Assembly: GCA_028703735.1 (NCBI GenBank)
Contig: JAQVMI010000028.1
Location: forward strand, 1-11,392
DNA from: Candidatus Cloacimonadota bacterium
GTDB taxonomy: Bacteria; Cloacimonadota; Cloacimonadia; Cloacimonadales; Cloacimonadaceae
Reading direction: 5' to 3'
DNA: 11,392 bases
The translations under genes and the position numbers were made by a program. Each line of letters starts with the position of its first letter. Position 1 is the first letter of the stretch. Shown here piece after piece: positions 1-6,390 of the stretch. The notes beneath the pieces are model-generated. The model had not been told where the DNA came from and ran no database searches. It was given only the letters and a program-made list of their open reading frames with translations.

Positions 1-1
1 A

Positions 2-532
2 GCAGATTTGCAGGCGAAGCTGATTAAATGCACCAAACCAGAAGGAGCAATAATTACCGCCTACCCTGTGAAAGATCCTGAACGCTACGGAGTGGTGGAA
101 TTCGATGCCTCACAAATTGCCATAAGCATAGAAGAAAAGCCTGCTAAACCAAAATCTAACTATGCTGTGCCTGGTTTATACTTTTACGATAACAGCGTGG
201 TGCAGATTGCGAAAGAGATAAAACCATCACCCCGTGGTGAATACGAGATTACCGATGTAAACAGAATCTATTTGGAAAGCGGAAGTTTGAAAGTGATGGT
301 GTTTGGCAGAGGAACAGCCTGGCTGGATACCGGTACCTTCGATTCATTGATCCAAGCCTCACAATTTGTCTCTATAATAGAACAAAGACAAGGTTTCAAG
401 ATTGGCTGCATAGAAGAAGTTGCCTTCCGTATGGGCAATATTGATAAAGAACAGCTACTAAAGATAGCGGAACCAATTAGGAAAAGCGGCTATGGAGAAT
501 ATTTGATAAACATGATAGCGGGCAAGGTTTAA
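2..532 (+). CDS. rfbA: Glucose-1-phosphate thymidylyltransferase, 3' part (5' end outside window)
   Basis: Makes dTDP-glucose and pyrophosphate from glucose-1-phosphate and dTTP, the first step of dTDP-deoxysugar synthesis in the cytoplasm. The reading frame is open from base 2 (A-D-L-Q...), so the visible ~176 residues are the C-terminal part of a protein that is normally about 290 residues. The N-terminal nucleotide-binding GGxGTRL motif is cut off. Clear family blocks remain: ERYGVVEF, the SIEEKP motif with sugar-phosphate-binding residues, KSNYAVPGLYFYD, GEYEITDVN, and WLDTGT, whose Asp is a metal ligand in RmlA structures. The C-terminal dimer/allosteric helices follow. The internal TTG at position 8 is not the start. 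The stop is 3 nt before the next gene, so it is the upstream member of the visible operon. RfbB is expected just upstream but is not visible. Confidence 0.95.
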   Translation, partial: ADLQAKLIKCTKPEGAIITAYPVKDPERYGVVEFDASQIAISIEEKPAKPKSNYAVPGLYFYDNSVVQIAKEIKPSPRGEYEITDVNRIYLESGSLKVMVFGRGTAWLDTGTFDSLIQASQFVSIIEQRQGFKIGCIEEVAFRMGNIDKEQLLKIAEPIRKSGYGEYLINMIAGKV

Positions 533-535
533 AAG

Positions 536-1240
536 ATGCAGGCAGTTCATAAAGCCTGGGATTCGCAATTCTTTGGCAAAGAAATCTATGAGCTTGTCCT
601 GGATGATGCGGACACAAAAAATCCTGCTGAAATACTCCAGGCATATCCCACTGTATTTTGGCAATCCCAAACAAATATTGGAGATTTTAAGCACATAAAT
701 TTGCTGTTACAATCTGGTTTCACATGGGCAAGTAACTCTGTGAAATTCGCCAAAACCTCTTTGAATGCACTTCCCAAACAAAATGTTCTTACAAAGGCAA
801 GAATGGAGGATTTGGAGCAGATTCGTTTGTATCTTCCCGGTTTATATACCGATAGCAGATACCGTATCCGTGGCTTTTTTACCGAAGCAGACGCAGACAG
901 GTTTTACGATATTTGGCTGCAAAAGGCTTATAGTGGAGATTTTGACGATGAGATATTAGTTCTATTGATGGGTGATGTTGCTGCTGGATTCGTAACTTTG
1001 AAATATCTGAATCAACATGCAAAGATTGGGCTTATTGGAGTTAATCCCGCATTTACAGCCAAAGGGATAGGAACAAGTATCCTAAGCTCTCTGGAGGCTC
1101 ATTGCCAAACAATGGAGATAAGCACAATTAGCGTTCAGACTCAGCTTGCCAACCTTCCGGCAATAAAACTCTACGCTAAAATGGGCTACAATATTACCGA
1201 GATAACCTCCTGGTTCTACAAAGCGGAGAAGATGATATAA
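536..1240 (+). CDS. wecD: dTDP-fucosamine N-acetyltransferase (WecD/RffC-like, GNAT)
   Basis: A 234-residue GNAT-fold protein predicted to acetylate the 4-amino group of dTDP-4-amino-4,6-dideoxygalactose using acetyl-CoA, giving dTDP-Fuc4NAc. E. coli WecD is 224 residues. The similarity is recognisable by eye in the central block: residues 107-142 (SRYRI...FYDIW...GDFDDEILVL) align with the matching WecD segment. The acetyl-CoA pyrophosphate-binding turn is at about 166-183 (AKGIGTS). The C-terminal N-x-x-A-x-x-x-Y block near 207-217 contains Tyr213, the position of the proposed general acid. The gene starts 3 nt after the rfbA stop and its stop overlaps the next start in TAATG, so it is translationally coupled. 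The presence of wecE in the same operon supports the substrate. A different dTDP-aminosugar, such as a 4-amino-glucose epimer, remains possible. Confidence 0.8.
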   Translation: MQAVHKAWDSQFFGKEIYELVLDDADTKNPAEILQAYPTVFWQSQTNIGDFKHINLLLQSGFTWASNSVKFAKTSLNALPKQNVLTKARMEDLEQIRLYLPGLYTDSRYRIRGFFTEADADRFYDIWLQKAYSGDFDDEILVLLMGDVAAGFVTLKYLNQHAKIGLIGVNPAFTAKGIGTSILSSLEAHCQTMEISTISVQTQLANLPAIKLYAKMGYNITEITSWFYKAEKMI

Positions 1241-2166
1241 TGCTGATATCTGTGATTATTCCCTTTTATAACACCCGAGAATGTGTGCGTCCCTTGTATG
1301 ACAGACTGCTTACCACTCTAAACCGCTCAGGCTGGCAGTTCGAGCTAATTTGTGTGGATGATAAAAGCCCTCAAAAAGATTGGGAAGTAATAGAAGATTT
1401 GGCACAGGCTGATAAAAGGGTCAAACTGGTTCGCCTGGTTAGAAACTTTGGACAGCAAGCTGCAATTTCTGCCGGGTTGGCAAAATCCTGTGGTGATTGG
1501 GTTGTAGTGATGGATGCAGATTTGCAGGATAAACCGGAAGAAATTCCCAACCTGCTACACAAAGCTATGGAAGGATACAATATAGTTTTTGCACTAAGAG
1601 GCAGAAGAAAAGATACGTGGCTCAAAAAGCTGTATTCTTGGATGTTTCACCGCATGTTTAAATTGCTGTCCGGGATGGAAACTGATACCAGAATTGGTAA
1701 TTTTGGAGTTTATAGCCGCAAGGTTATAAACGCTTTTCTTACCTTGAAAGAAGGGTTCAGAGGCTTTAACATGCTGGTTTCCTGGCTTGGTTTCGATTAC
1801 ACCTGCATCGATGTGGATCATCAGGAAAGGATTATTGGGAAATCCTCTTATACCTTCAAAAAAGGCTTGCTTTTAGCCATGGATGCCTTTGTTGCTTTTT
1901 CGGATACACCTCTAAAATTAACTGCTCTAAGTGGATTCATTCTGGCATTTATCTCCATGCTGGTGGGGATCATTTTCCTAATCCGCTTTTTCCTTGGCTA
2001 TACCTTGCTATTAGGGTGGACAAGCCTTATTTTATCCATTTGGTTCTTAAGTGGTGTCATAATCATGATAATGGGTATTATCGGGCTGTATTTAGGCAAA
2101 ATCTTTGCGGAAACGAAGAACCGTCCTCACTATCTGATAGACTATACGATAAATATTGATGAATAG
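1240..2166 (+). CDS. Polyprenyl-phosphate glycosyltransferase, GT2 family (ArnC/GtrB-like)
   Basis: A 308-residue membrane-anchored family 2 transferase expected to move a sugar from a nucleotide donor to undecaprenyl phosphate on the cytoplasmic face. The N-terminal GT-A domain opens with SVIIPFYN (4-11) and contains VDDKSP (39-44), NFGQQAAISAG (69-79) and the metal-binding DADLQDKPEEIP (92-103, Asp92 and Asp94). A basic stretch, ERIIGKSSYTF at 196-206, corresponds to the R..G.SKYS block of ArnC, GtrB and dolichol-phosphate-mannose synthases. Two transmembrane hairpins follow (about 225-252 and 262-290), as in GtrB/ArnC (about 310-320 residues). The start overlaps the stop of the acetyltransferase by one base. 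The two downstream EamA-like genes match the arn order of transferase plus flippase. The sugar is inferred from neighbours to be Fuc4NAc or Fuc4N; nothing in this protein proves it. Confidence 0.85.
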   Translation: MLISVIIPFYNTRECVRPLYDRLLTTLNRSGWQFELICVDDKSPQKDWEVIEDLAQADKRVKLVRLVRNFGQQAAISAGLAKSCGDWVVVMDADLQDKPEEIPNLLHKAMEGYNIVFALRGRRKDTWLKKLYSWMFHRMFKLLSGMETDTRIGNFGVYSRKVINAFLTLKEGFRGFNMLVSWLGFDYTCIDVDHQERIIGKSSYTFKKGLLLAMDAFVAFSDTPLKLTALSGFILAFISMLVGIIFLIRFFLGYTLLLGWTSLILSIWFLSGVIIMIMGIIGLYLGKIFAETKNRPHYLIDYTINIDE

Positions 2167-2194
2167 TGGTTCCAATTTGCTGGGTTAAGGTGCG

Positions 2195-2542
2195 ATGAAG
2201 ATAAATAGGTATTTACTCCTTTTCTTTGGTTATTTGCTGTATAGTCTGGTGGCAGTAGTAGCAAAGTATTCTGCAATTTACCCTTTTTTTAGTTTGGCAT
2301 CTCTCACGAGTTATGCCATAGTGCTATCCATGCTGGTTTTATATGCCTTCATCTGGCAGATATCTTTGCAGAGTTTTTCCTTATCTCTTGCCTATATGTG
2401 CAGGGGTTCTTTGGTTATATTGGCAATGTTTTGGTCCAAAGTGATATTTAAAGAAAGCATTACTACCAGGAATCTTGTGGGAGCAGGATTTGTAATTATT
2501 GGCATAATTCTATTTACCGGCAATCAGGAACAAGCACTATGA
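2195..2542 (+). CDS. Half-size EamA/SMR-type membrane protein, ArnE/ArnF-like subunit A
   Basis: A 115-residue, almost wholly hydrophobic protein with four predicted membrane helices (about 6-24, 36-56, 62-82, 94-110). The C-terminal half, FKESITTRNLVGAGFVIIGI, is the typical last-helix signature of EamA/EmrE-like transporters. The length fits ArnE (111) and ArnF (128), proposed to work as a heterodimer flipping undecaprenyl-phosphate-L-Ara4N across the inner membrane. Here it would flip the lipid-linked sugar made by the preceding transferase. An AAGG at 2187-2190 gives a reasonable ribosome site for the ATG. The gap from the previous gene (28 nt) is the largest in this operon. The ATGA overlap with the next gene supports stoichiometric co-expression. 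A multidrug SMR pump is an alternative, but context argues against it. Confidence 0.75.
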   Translation: MKINRYLLLFFGYLLYSLVAVVAKYSAIYPFFSLASLTSYAIVLSMLVLYAFIWQISLQSFSLSLAYMCRGSLVILAMFWSKVIFKESITTRNLVGAGFVIIGIILFTGNQEQAL

Positions 2543-2868
2543 ATTGGCTGATAATGATGGCAAGCGTGGCAATAGGGAGCTTGGCTCAGATACCCCTAAA
2601 GAAATCTGCGCAGAAAACCTCTTCCCTAAATGCAAGATACTTCATAAACCTATACACTGCTGTTGGTTATGGCATGATGTTTATTGCTTCTATCCTCAGC
2701 TTTTGGGCAATCAGAAAATTAGGTATCCAGTTGGCAGCCATGATAGAAACTACAGGATACATTTACATTATGCTGATAGGCTACTTCGTTTTTAAAGAAA
2801 AGATTACATTGCGCAAACTATTTGCCTGCGCTCTCATCATCTGCGGAATAATTATTTATACAGGATAA
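2539..2868 (+). CDS. Half-size EamA/SMR-type membrane protein, ArnE/ArnF-like subunit B
   Basis: A 109-residue partner of the preceding protein, with four predicted helices (about 3-19, 37-57, 63-85, 93-108). FKEKITLRKLFACALIICGI near the C-terminus parallels FKESITTRNL... in subunit A, so the two genes probably arose by duplication and then diverged. The helix-3/loop segment of each ends in an FKE motif. The start lies within the stop of the upstream gene (ATGA overlap). The stop is 3 nt before wecE. In the Arn system neither small subunit is thought to work alone, and the paired arrangement here fits a heterodimeric lipid-linked-sugar flippase in the inner membrane. The role is inferred from family and neighbours. 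Confidence 0.75.
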   Translation: MNWLIMMASVAIGSLAQIPLKKSAQKTSSLNARYFINLYTAVGYGMMFIASILSFWAIRKLGIQLAAMIETTGYIYIMLIGYFVFKEKITLRKLFACALIICGIIIYTG

Positions 2869-2871
2869 AGT

Positions 2872-3993
2872 ATGAACATCCCCTTTAACAAGCCATATTT
2901 CACCGGAAACGAACTTATCTACATGAAGGATGCAATAGAGCGGGGACACATTTCTGGCAATGGATATTACACCAAGCTGTGTCAGCAATATTTCCAGAAT
3001 CGCTATGGCTTTGCCAAATGCTTGCTTACTTCATCCTGCACCGATGCCCTGGAAATGGCGGCAATTTTGCTAAACATCCAGCCTGGAGACGAGGTAATTA
3101 TGCCCTCTTACACCTTTGTTTCCACCGCCAATGCCTTTGTGCTCCGAGGTGCCAAAATTGTTTTTTGTGATAGCCGAAGCGATCATCCTGGAATGGATGA
3201 AACCTTGCTGGAAGGGCTTATAACCCCCAAAACCAAGGCTATTGTTCCGGTTCATTATGCAGGTGTTGCCTGCGATATGGATATGATATTGCAGGTGGCA
3301 TCACAATATGGCATTCCAGTAATAGAAGATGCTGCACAGGCAATAGACAGCTTTTACAAGGGCAAACCTTTGGGAAGTTTTGGTCAGCTTGCCTGTTTTT
3401 CATTTCACGAAACCAAGAACATCTCTGCGGGTGAGGGAGGATTGTTAGTGGTAAATGATCCTGCGTTAATCTCCCGAGCCGAAATTATCTGGGAAAAAGG
3501 AACCAATCGCGCAGCTTTTTTCCGGGGAGAAATAGATAAATACGGTTGGGTGGATATTGGTTCTTCCTTTTTACCCTCCGATATGATCGCAGCTTTTTTA
3601 TGGGCTCAATTGGAGCACTTATTAGAAATTCAAACCCGCAGAAAGCAAATCTGGAAGCTTTATCGGGAAGCATTGGCAGATCTACCTGCAAAGCTATTTG
3701 TAAACCTGCCCTTTGTTCCAGACTATGCCACAAATAATGCTCACATGTTCTATTTAACTACTGCCGATGCTGCGATGCGAAACCAGATAATCTCCAAGCT
3801 AAAAAGCAATGGGATTTTGGCGATCTTTCATTATCTGGCACTTAATAACTCACCCTTCTATCGCAATGTAACGCAAACAGGCACCTCAATCAACTCGGAA
3901 CATTACACAGATTGCTTATTAAGGCTGCCACTTTATTATGAACTTCCAGATGATATTCCTGCCCAAATTGCAGAATTGCTGAACAGCTTGTGA
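2872..3993 (+). CDS. wecE: dTDP-4-amino-4,6-dideoxygalactose transaminase (WecE/RffA)
   Basis: A PLP-dependent DegT/DnrJ/EryC1/StrS-family sugar aminotransferase. It converts dTDP-4-keto-6-deoxyglucose plus glutamate to dTDP-Fuc4N and 2-oxoglutarate in the cytoplasm. The 373 residues align with E. coli WecE (376) over the full length. Particularly strong blocks are QPGDEVIMPSYTFVSTANAFVLRGAKIVF (from 70), VPVHYAGVAC (125-134), IEDAAQ (151-156, PLP-contacting Asp153 and Gln156), CFSFHETKN (175-183) with Lys182 as the predicted Schiff-base lysine, EKGTNRAAFFRG, and NAHMFYL. The ATG is 3 nt after the previous stop and the gene overlaps the next one in GTGA. The similarity to WecE, rather than ArnB or other DegT enzymes, is what points the operon to a Fuc4N-type sugar. 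Confidence 0.92.
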   Translation: MNIPFNKPYFTGNELIYMKDAIERGHISGNGYYTKLCQQYFQNRYGFAKCLLTSSCTDALEMAAILLNIQPGDEVIMPSYTFVSTANAFVLRGAKIVFCDSRSDHPGMDETLLEGLITPKTKAIVPVHYAGVACDMDMILQVASQYGIPVIEDAAQAIDSFYKGKPLGSFGQLACFSFHETKNISAGEGGLLVVNDPALISRAEIIWEKGTNRAAFFRGEIDKYGWVDIGSSFLPSDMIAAFLWAQLEHLLEIQTRRKQIWKLYREALADLPAKLFVNLPFVPDYATNNAHMFYLTTADAAMRNQIISKLKSNGILAIFHYLALNNSPFYRNVTQTGTSINSEHYTDCLLRLPLYYELPDDIPAQIAELLNSL

Positions 3994-5744
3994 CACACCT
4001 ACACACCCGAAAACCTTTAAATATAACCCCACTACTGTTAATTCTGCTTAGCATTGCAGGCTCTCTTAGCGTCCTTATCTGGGGATTTAACAAAGCCTTC
4101 GATCTTACAGATGCCGGCTATTATCTGCTGCGATATCAGGATAATCAGCCCTTGGAAGCCGGAGGTTTTTTATACGACCATATTTTGATAAAGGCAATGC
4201 TACCCAATACCTGGCGGCATATAATCCCCTTAAGGGTTTTTGGTATGGTGCTGAACCTGGTTAGCACCCTCTTATTATCCCTGGCAGTGTTTAGCCTATC
4301 CAAAAAATGGGGAAGGCACACAGAATCCTTAAAATACATATTCTGGCTTATTTATGCAGGATTTGTGTTTTCTTATGCAGGTTCTCCCGGCGAGCTTTCT
4401 TACAACACCCTAAACCAGTTTCTAATCATCAGCGCAGCAGCACTATTAATAATCTCCCAAAGCTCCCGGGGTGCAGCCAAACTTGCCATCATTTTTTGTG
4501 CGGGATTCTTAACCTCTATCAGCCTGTTAATAAAGCTGCCATCGGGGCTAACTGCTGCAATTGCCGGAGTGGTTTTTTTGCTTTTTACAGCTAAAAACAG
4601 ATGGTATGCCCTCCTAAGCTTTAAAGCAGGGATAATTTTTAGCTTAGCGATTGTTTATCTAACGGTTAAGCCGGATTTCATGGAATATTTCATCACTGGC
4701 TATTTGACCATCGGAAAGGGTAACGAATATGGCTCCAAACTACTTATTTATTCCCTTTATGAAATCTGTTTACGAAACCTGTATGTTTTTTTGATTGCTT
4801 TTGCAGCCAATCTTGCCTTGTGGTTTGCCGCTTTGCAGCATAAACCAAAGATAAAGCAATTTATCCAAACTGCTGTGTTTATTATCCTTGCAATATTCTT
4901 TGGCAAATCTGTGATACAGCATTTCCAGGGATCTATGTTTGTTTCGGATACCTTGATGTTCATTGTTTATCTGCTTGTTTTCCGCCTGGTTTTTAGCTCA
5001 CTTAGCCCAGCATCACTTTTCCCCAAAACAAGCAAATCCTCCTTTACCAATGCAAAAGGAAAAGCGATAGCCCTTTACATCAGGGAAAATTACCAAAGCT
5101 TAGCTCCCCTTATTTATCTGTTAATCCTGCCATATATTGGTGCCTTGGGAACCAATAACCCGCTTAACTGGGGGGCAAAATTCTATTACTCTGCCACCTT
5201 GGGGGCTTTGGCACTGCTATCTGCCCTGCATTATTCCAAATTGCTGAAAATTACCACCTGCTGCCTGGCTGCCTATTTAATGATTCTTGGGGTAGCGCAG
5301 TATGTTCAATACCCTTACAGATCCAAAGCTCTCTACACACAAAAGTATGCGTTTCATGGCATTAAGCTGGATTACAACAAGATGCAGTATTTGCAGGAAA
5401 TAGAATCTGCCCTGAAAGATGAGGGATTTGTGGCAGAACAAGGCATAATTGTGGCATACAAGAATCCCGGATTAGTATATCTGCTGCACAGTTACCATCC
5501 GGGGGGTGTATTGTGGTCTAAGGAAACTGAAGATGCCTATTTTGCCCTTTTGCAACATACTTCAGCACCAATGAAACCGTTAATAATCGGAAACGATAAA
5601 CCCATCACAAAAAGTTTTGCTAAAAAGCTGTTTAGTGCCACAGGCATCATTTTTTCCACAGATTACCGTTTGGTAAAGAAAATCCGGCATTACGAACCCG
5701 GCAAATATACCTATCTATACCTACCTATAGCAGCGCAAAAATAA
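3990..5744 (+). CDS. Polytopic membrane protein, probable GT-C-type glycosyltransferase
   Basis: A 584-residue integral membrane protein with about 12 hydrophobic segments between residues 12 and 436, followed by a ~145-residue soluble C-terminal domain. After the first helix comes a loop with DLTDAGYYLLRY (38-49). An acidic pair plus GYY at this place resembles the first extracytoplasmic loop of GT-C enzymes (PMT/ArnT type), where the catalytic Asp sits. Length and topology fit ArnT (about 550 residues, 12-13 helices plus a periplasmic domain). No finer family is recognised. It starts with GTG in a GTGA overlap with wecE, and the next in-frame Met is about residue 70, beyond helix 1, so the GTG is preferred. 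As the last gene of the operon it would transfer the flipped lipid-linked sugar to an acceptor (LPS, glycan or protein) outside the inner membrane. The acceptor is unknown. Confidence 0.65.
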   Translation: MTHLHTRKPLNITPLLLILLSIAGSLSVLIWGFNKAFDLTDAGYYLLRYQDNQPLEAGGFLYDHILIKAMLPNTWRHIIPLRVFGMVLNLVSTLLLSLAVFSLSKKWGRHTESLKYIFWLIYAGFVFSYAGSPGELSYNTLNQFLIISAAALLIISQSSRGAAKLAIIFCAGFLTSISLLIKLPSGLTAAIAGVVFLLFTAKNRWYALLSFKAGIIFSLAIVYLTVKPDFMEYFITGYLTIGKGNEYGSKLLIYSLYEICLRNLYVFLIAFAANLALWFAALQHKPKIKQFIQTAVFIILAIFFGKSVIQHFQGSMFVSDTLMFIVYLLVFRLVFSSLSPASLFPKTSKSSFTNAKGKAIALYIRENYQSLAPLIYLLILPYIGALGTNNPLNWGAKFYYSATLGALALLSALHYSKLLKITTCCLAAYLMILGVAQYVQYPYRSKALYTQKYAFHGIKLDYNKMQYLQEIESALKDEGFVAEQGIIVAYKNPGLVYLLHSYHPGGVLWSKETEDAYFALLQHTSAPMKPLIIGNDKPITKSFAKKLFSATGIIFSTDYRLVKKIRHYEPGKYTYLYLPIAAQK

Positions 5745-5833
5745 GCCTTGCTGCCGGGTTTAGCCACCCTTCAGCCCTTCCAAATTCCACATTTTGCACA
5801 CTTTTCTTACAGCCTGCTTCAAGGCACCCTGCA

Positions 5834-5869
5834 CTTACCTTGCAGTTACTAATTATACTACAGGGTAAG
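5834..5869 (+). terminator. Hairpin downstream of the glycan operon, possible terminator
   Basis: Positions 5834-5845 pair with 5858-5869: twelve positions with one G-U and one C-A mismatch, around a 12-nt AT-rich loop. It lies 90 nt after the last stop of the + operon. No T-run follows, so intrinsic termination is uncertain; it could equally be an intergenic palindrome or protect an mRNA end. Apart from this hairpin, 5745-5899 shows no gene or clear promoter. Confidence 0.3.
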
Positions 5870-5899
5870 ATAAGGGATAGCTAATATACGCTGTTAGAA

Positions 5900-6016
5900 A
5901 GGTGGGCGAAGTTAACTCGGTTTATCTGGCAATTTAAGAATTTAGAAAGATCATAGAAAAATCTGGAACGCCGAATTTAGTCGGTTGGATTGCCAGATTT
6001 ATCTGGTTTAGGTGGG
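5900..6016. repeat. Symmetrically arranged repeat block (direct repeats flanking an inverted pair)
   Basis: AGGTGGG occurs at 5900-5906 and again at 6010-6016. Inside these, TTTATCTGG occurs at 5921-5929 and 5998-6006. A perfect 10-bp inverted pair, ATCTGGCAAT (5924-5933) and ATTGCCAGAT (5989-5998), encloses a small CCGA-6-TCGG hairpin (5971-5984). No convincing coding frame runs through it. It looks like a short structured intergenic repeat or the remnant of a small non-coding element. Origin is not recognised. Confidence 0.45.
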
Positions 6017-6054
6017 AGAAAAATGGCGGAAGTTGTTTACTAAGATTGAGAAAA

Positions 6055-6192
6055 GCACTGAAAGTGCGAAAAATCATAGCGAGGGTGTGAAACGAAGTGT
6101 AACCCCTCGGAAGAAAAAGATTAGTTTGCAAAGCCCTTTATGGGCGATACATTATGCTAAGTGACAACATTTATGCTGCTTATGTCGCCCAC
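6055..6192 (+). repeat. Left part of a palindromic intergenic repeat split by the IS
   Basis: Contains the left arm (6073-6109) of a 37-bp inverted repeat whose partner is at 7868-7904, with 35 of 37 positions matching (about 40 of 44 if extended to 6066 and 7911). An inner arm at 6132-6147 pairs at 14 of 16 positions with 6185-6192 joined to 7837-7844. Spacing between outer and inner arms is 22 nt on the left and 23 nt on the right. Joining 6192 to 7837 rebuilds a ~188-bp interrupted palindrome. A hairpin GCACT-gaa-AGTGC (6055-6067) sits 5 nt outside the arm, mirrored by one at 7910-7920. This is the DNA into which the IS110 element inserted. Confidence 0.8.
6185..6192 (+). other. Left target half-site plus AC core at the IS left junction
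   Basis: TCGCCC (6185-6190) followed by the proposed core AC (6191-6192). The sequence matches the first guide of the 5' RNA loop (6258-6265, TCGCCCGC) with one G in place of A, which could still pair as a G-T wobble with the opposite strand. Element sequence begins at 6193. Confidence 0.7.
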
Positions 6193-6213
6193 ATTTTTAT
6201 TGAATCTTATAGC

Positions 6214-6241
6214 TTGCTCTATTCAAATAGTGTGCTATAAT
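6214..6241 (+). promoter_or_regulatory. Sigma70-type extended -10 promoter for the bridge RNA and transposase
   Basis: TTGCTC at 6214-6219, a 16-nt spacer, and TATAAT at 6236-6241 with an upstream TG (6233-6234) making an extended -10. Transcription would start near 6247-6249, at the foot of the first RNA stem. Both boxes lie inside the element, so it does not depend on circularisation. Confidence 0.75.
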
Positions 6242-6247
6242 GGTGGA

Positions 6248-6366
6248 AAAGGGATAATCGCCCGCAAGACTTAGAGTCTGTCCCCTTGTTATCCCTTCCA
6301 CCAACCTAAAGGTCTTAGAGTAACTTGGCACTTGATGTCTTAAACAAATGGAAGACTTAAGGTTGG
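6248..6366 (+). ncRNA. Bridge RNA of the IS110 element (target loop and donor loop)
   Basis: Two guide-bearing stem-loops follow the promoter. Loop 1: stem 6249-6257 with 6289-6297. Its 5' side carries TCGCCCGC (6258-6265), matching the left flank of the IS (6185-6192) except at one position. Its 3' side carries CCCCTTGT (6282-6289), complementary to core plus right flank (7835-7842). An apical hairpin AGACT-tag-AGTCT lies at 6267-6279. Loop 2: stems 6301-6307 with 6360-6366 and 6312-6316 with 6352-6356. Its 5' side carries AGAGTAAC (6317-6324), identical to the right end of the IS (7829-7836). The 3' side (6344-6351) pairs at about 6 of 8 positions with the left end from 6191. A weak apical hairpin is at 6327-6339. 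This is the IS621-type target-binding/donor-binding arrangement. The transcript probably continues into the transposase mRNA. The 3' end is unknown. Confidence 0.8.
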
Positions 6367-6390
6367 ATTCAATTTAATTGTGGAGGAAAA

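Noticed and set aside
8..10. TTG at position 8 as the start of the first gene
   Set aside because: The frame continues open to the window edge and the N-terminal nucleotide-binding half of RfbA is missing, so the gene is cut by the window.
5840..5859. TTGCAG...TATACT as a promoter
   Set aside because: The two boxes are only 8 nt apart, and the stretch is better explained as the hairpin 5834-5869.
5934..6131. 65-codon open frame on the - strand between the glycan operon and the IS
   Set aside because: It runs through the inverted-repeat block and the left palindrome arm, has no recognisable motif or good ribosome site, and is best explained by chance in repeat DNA.
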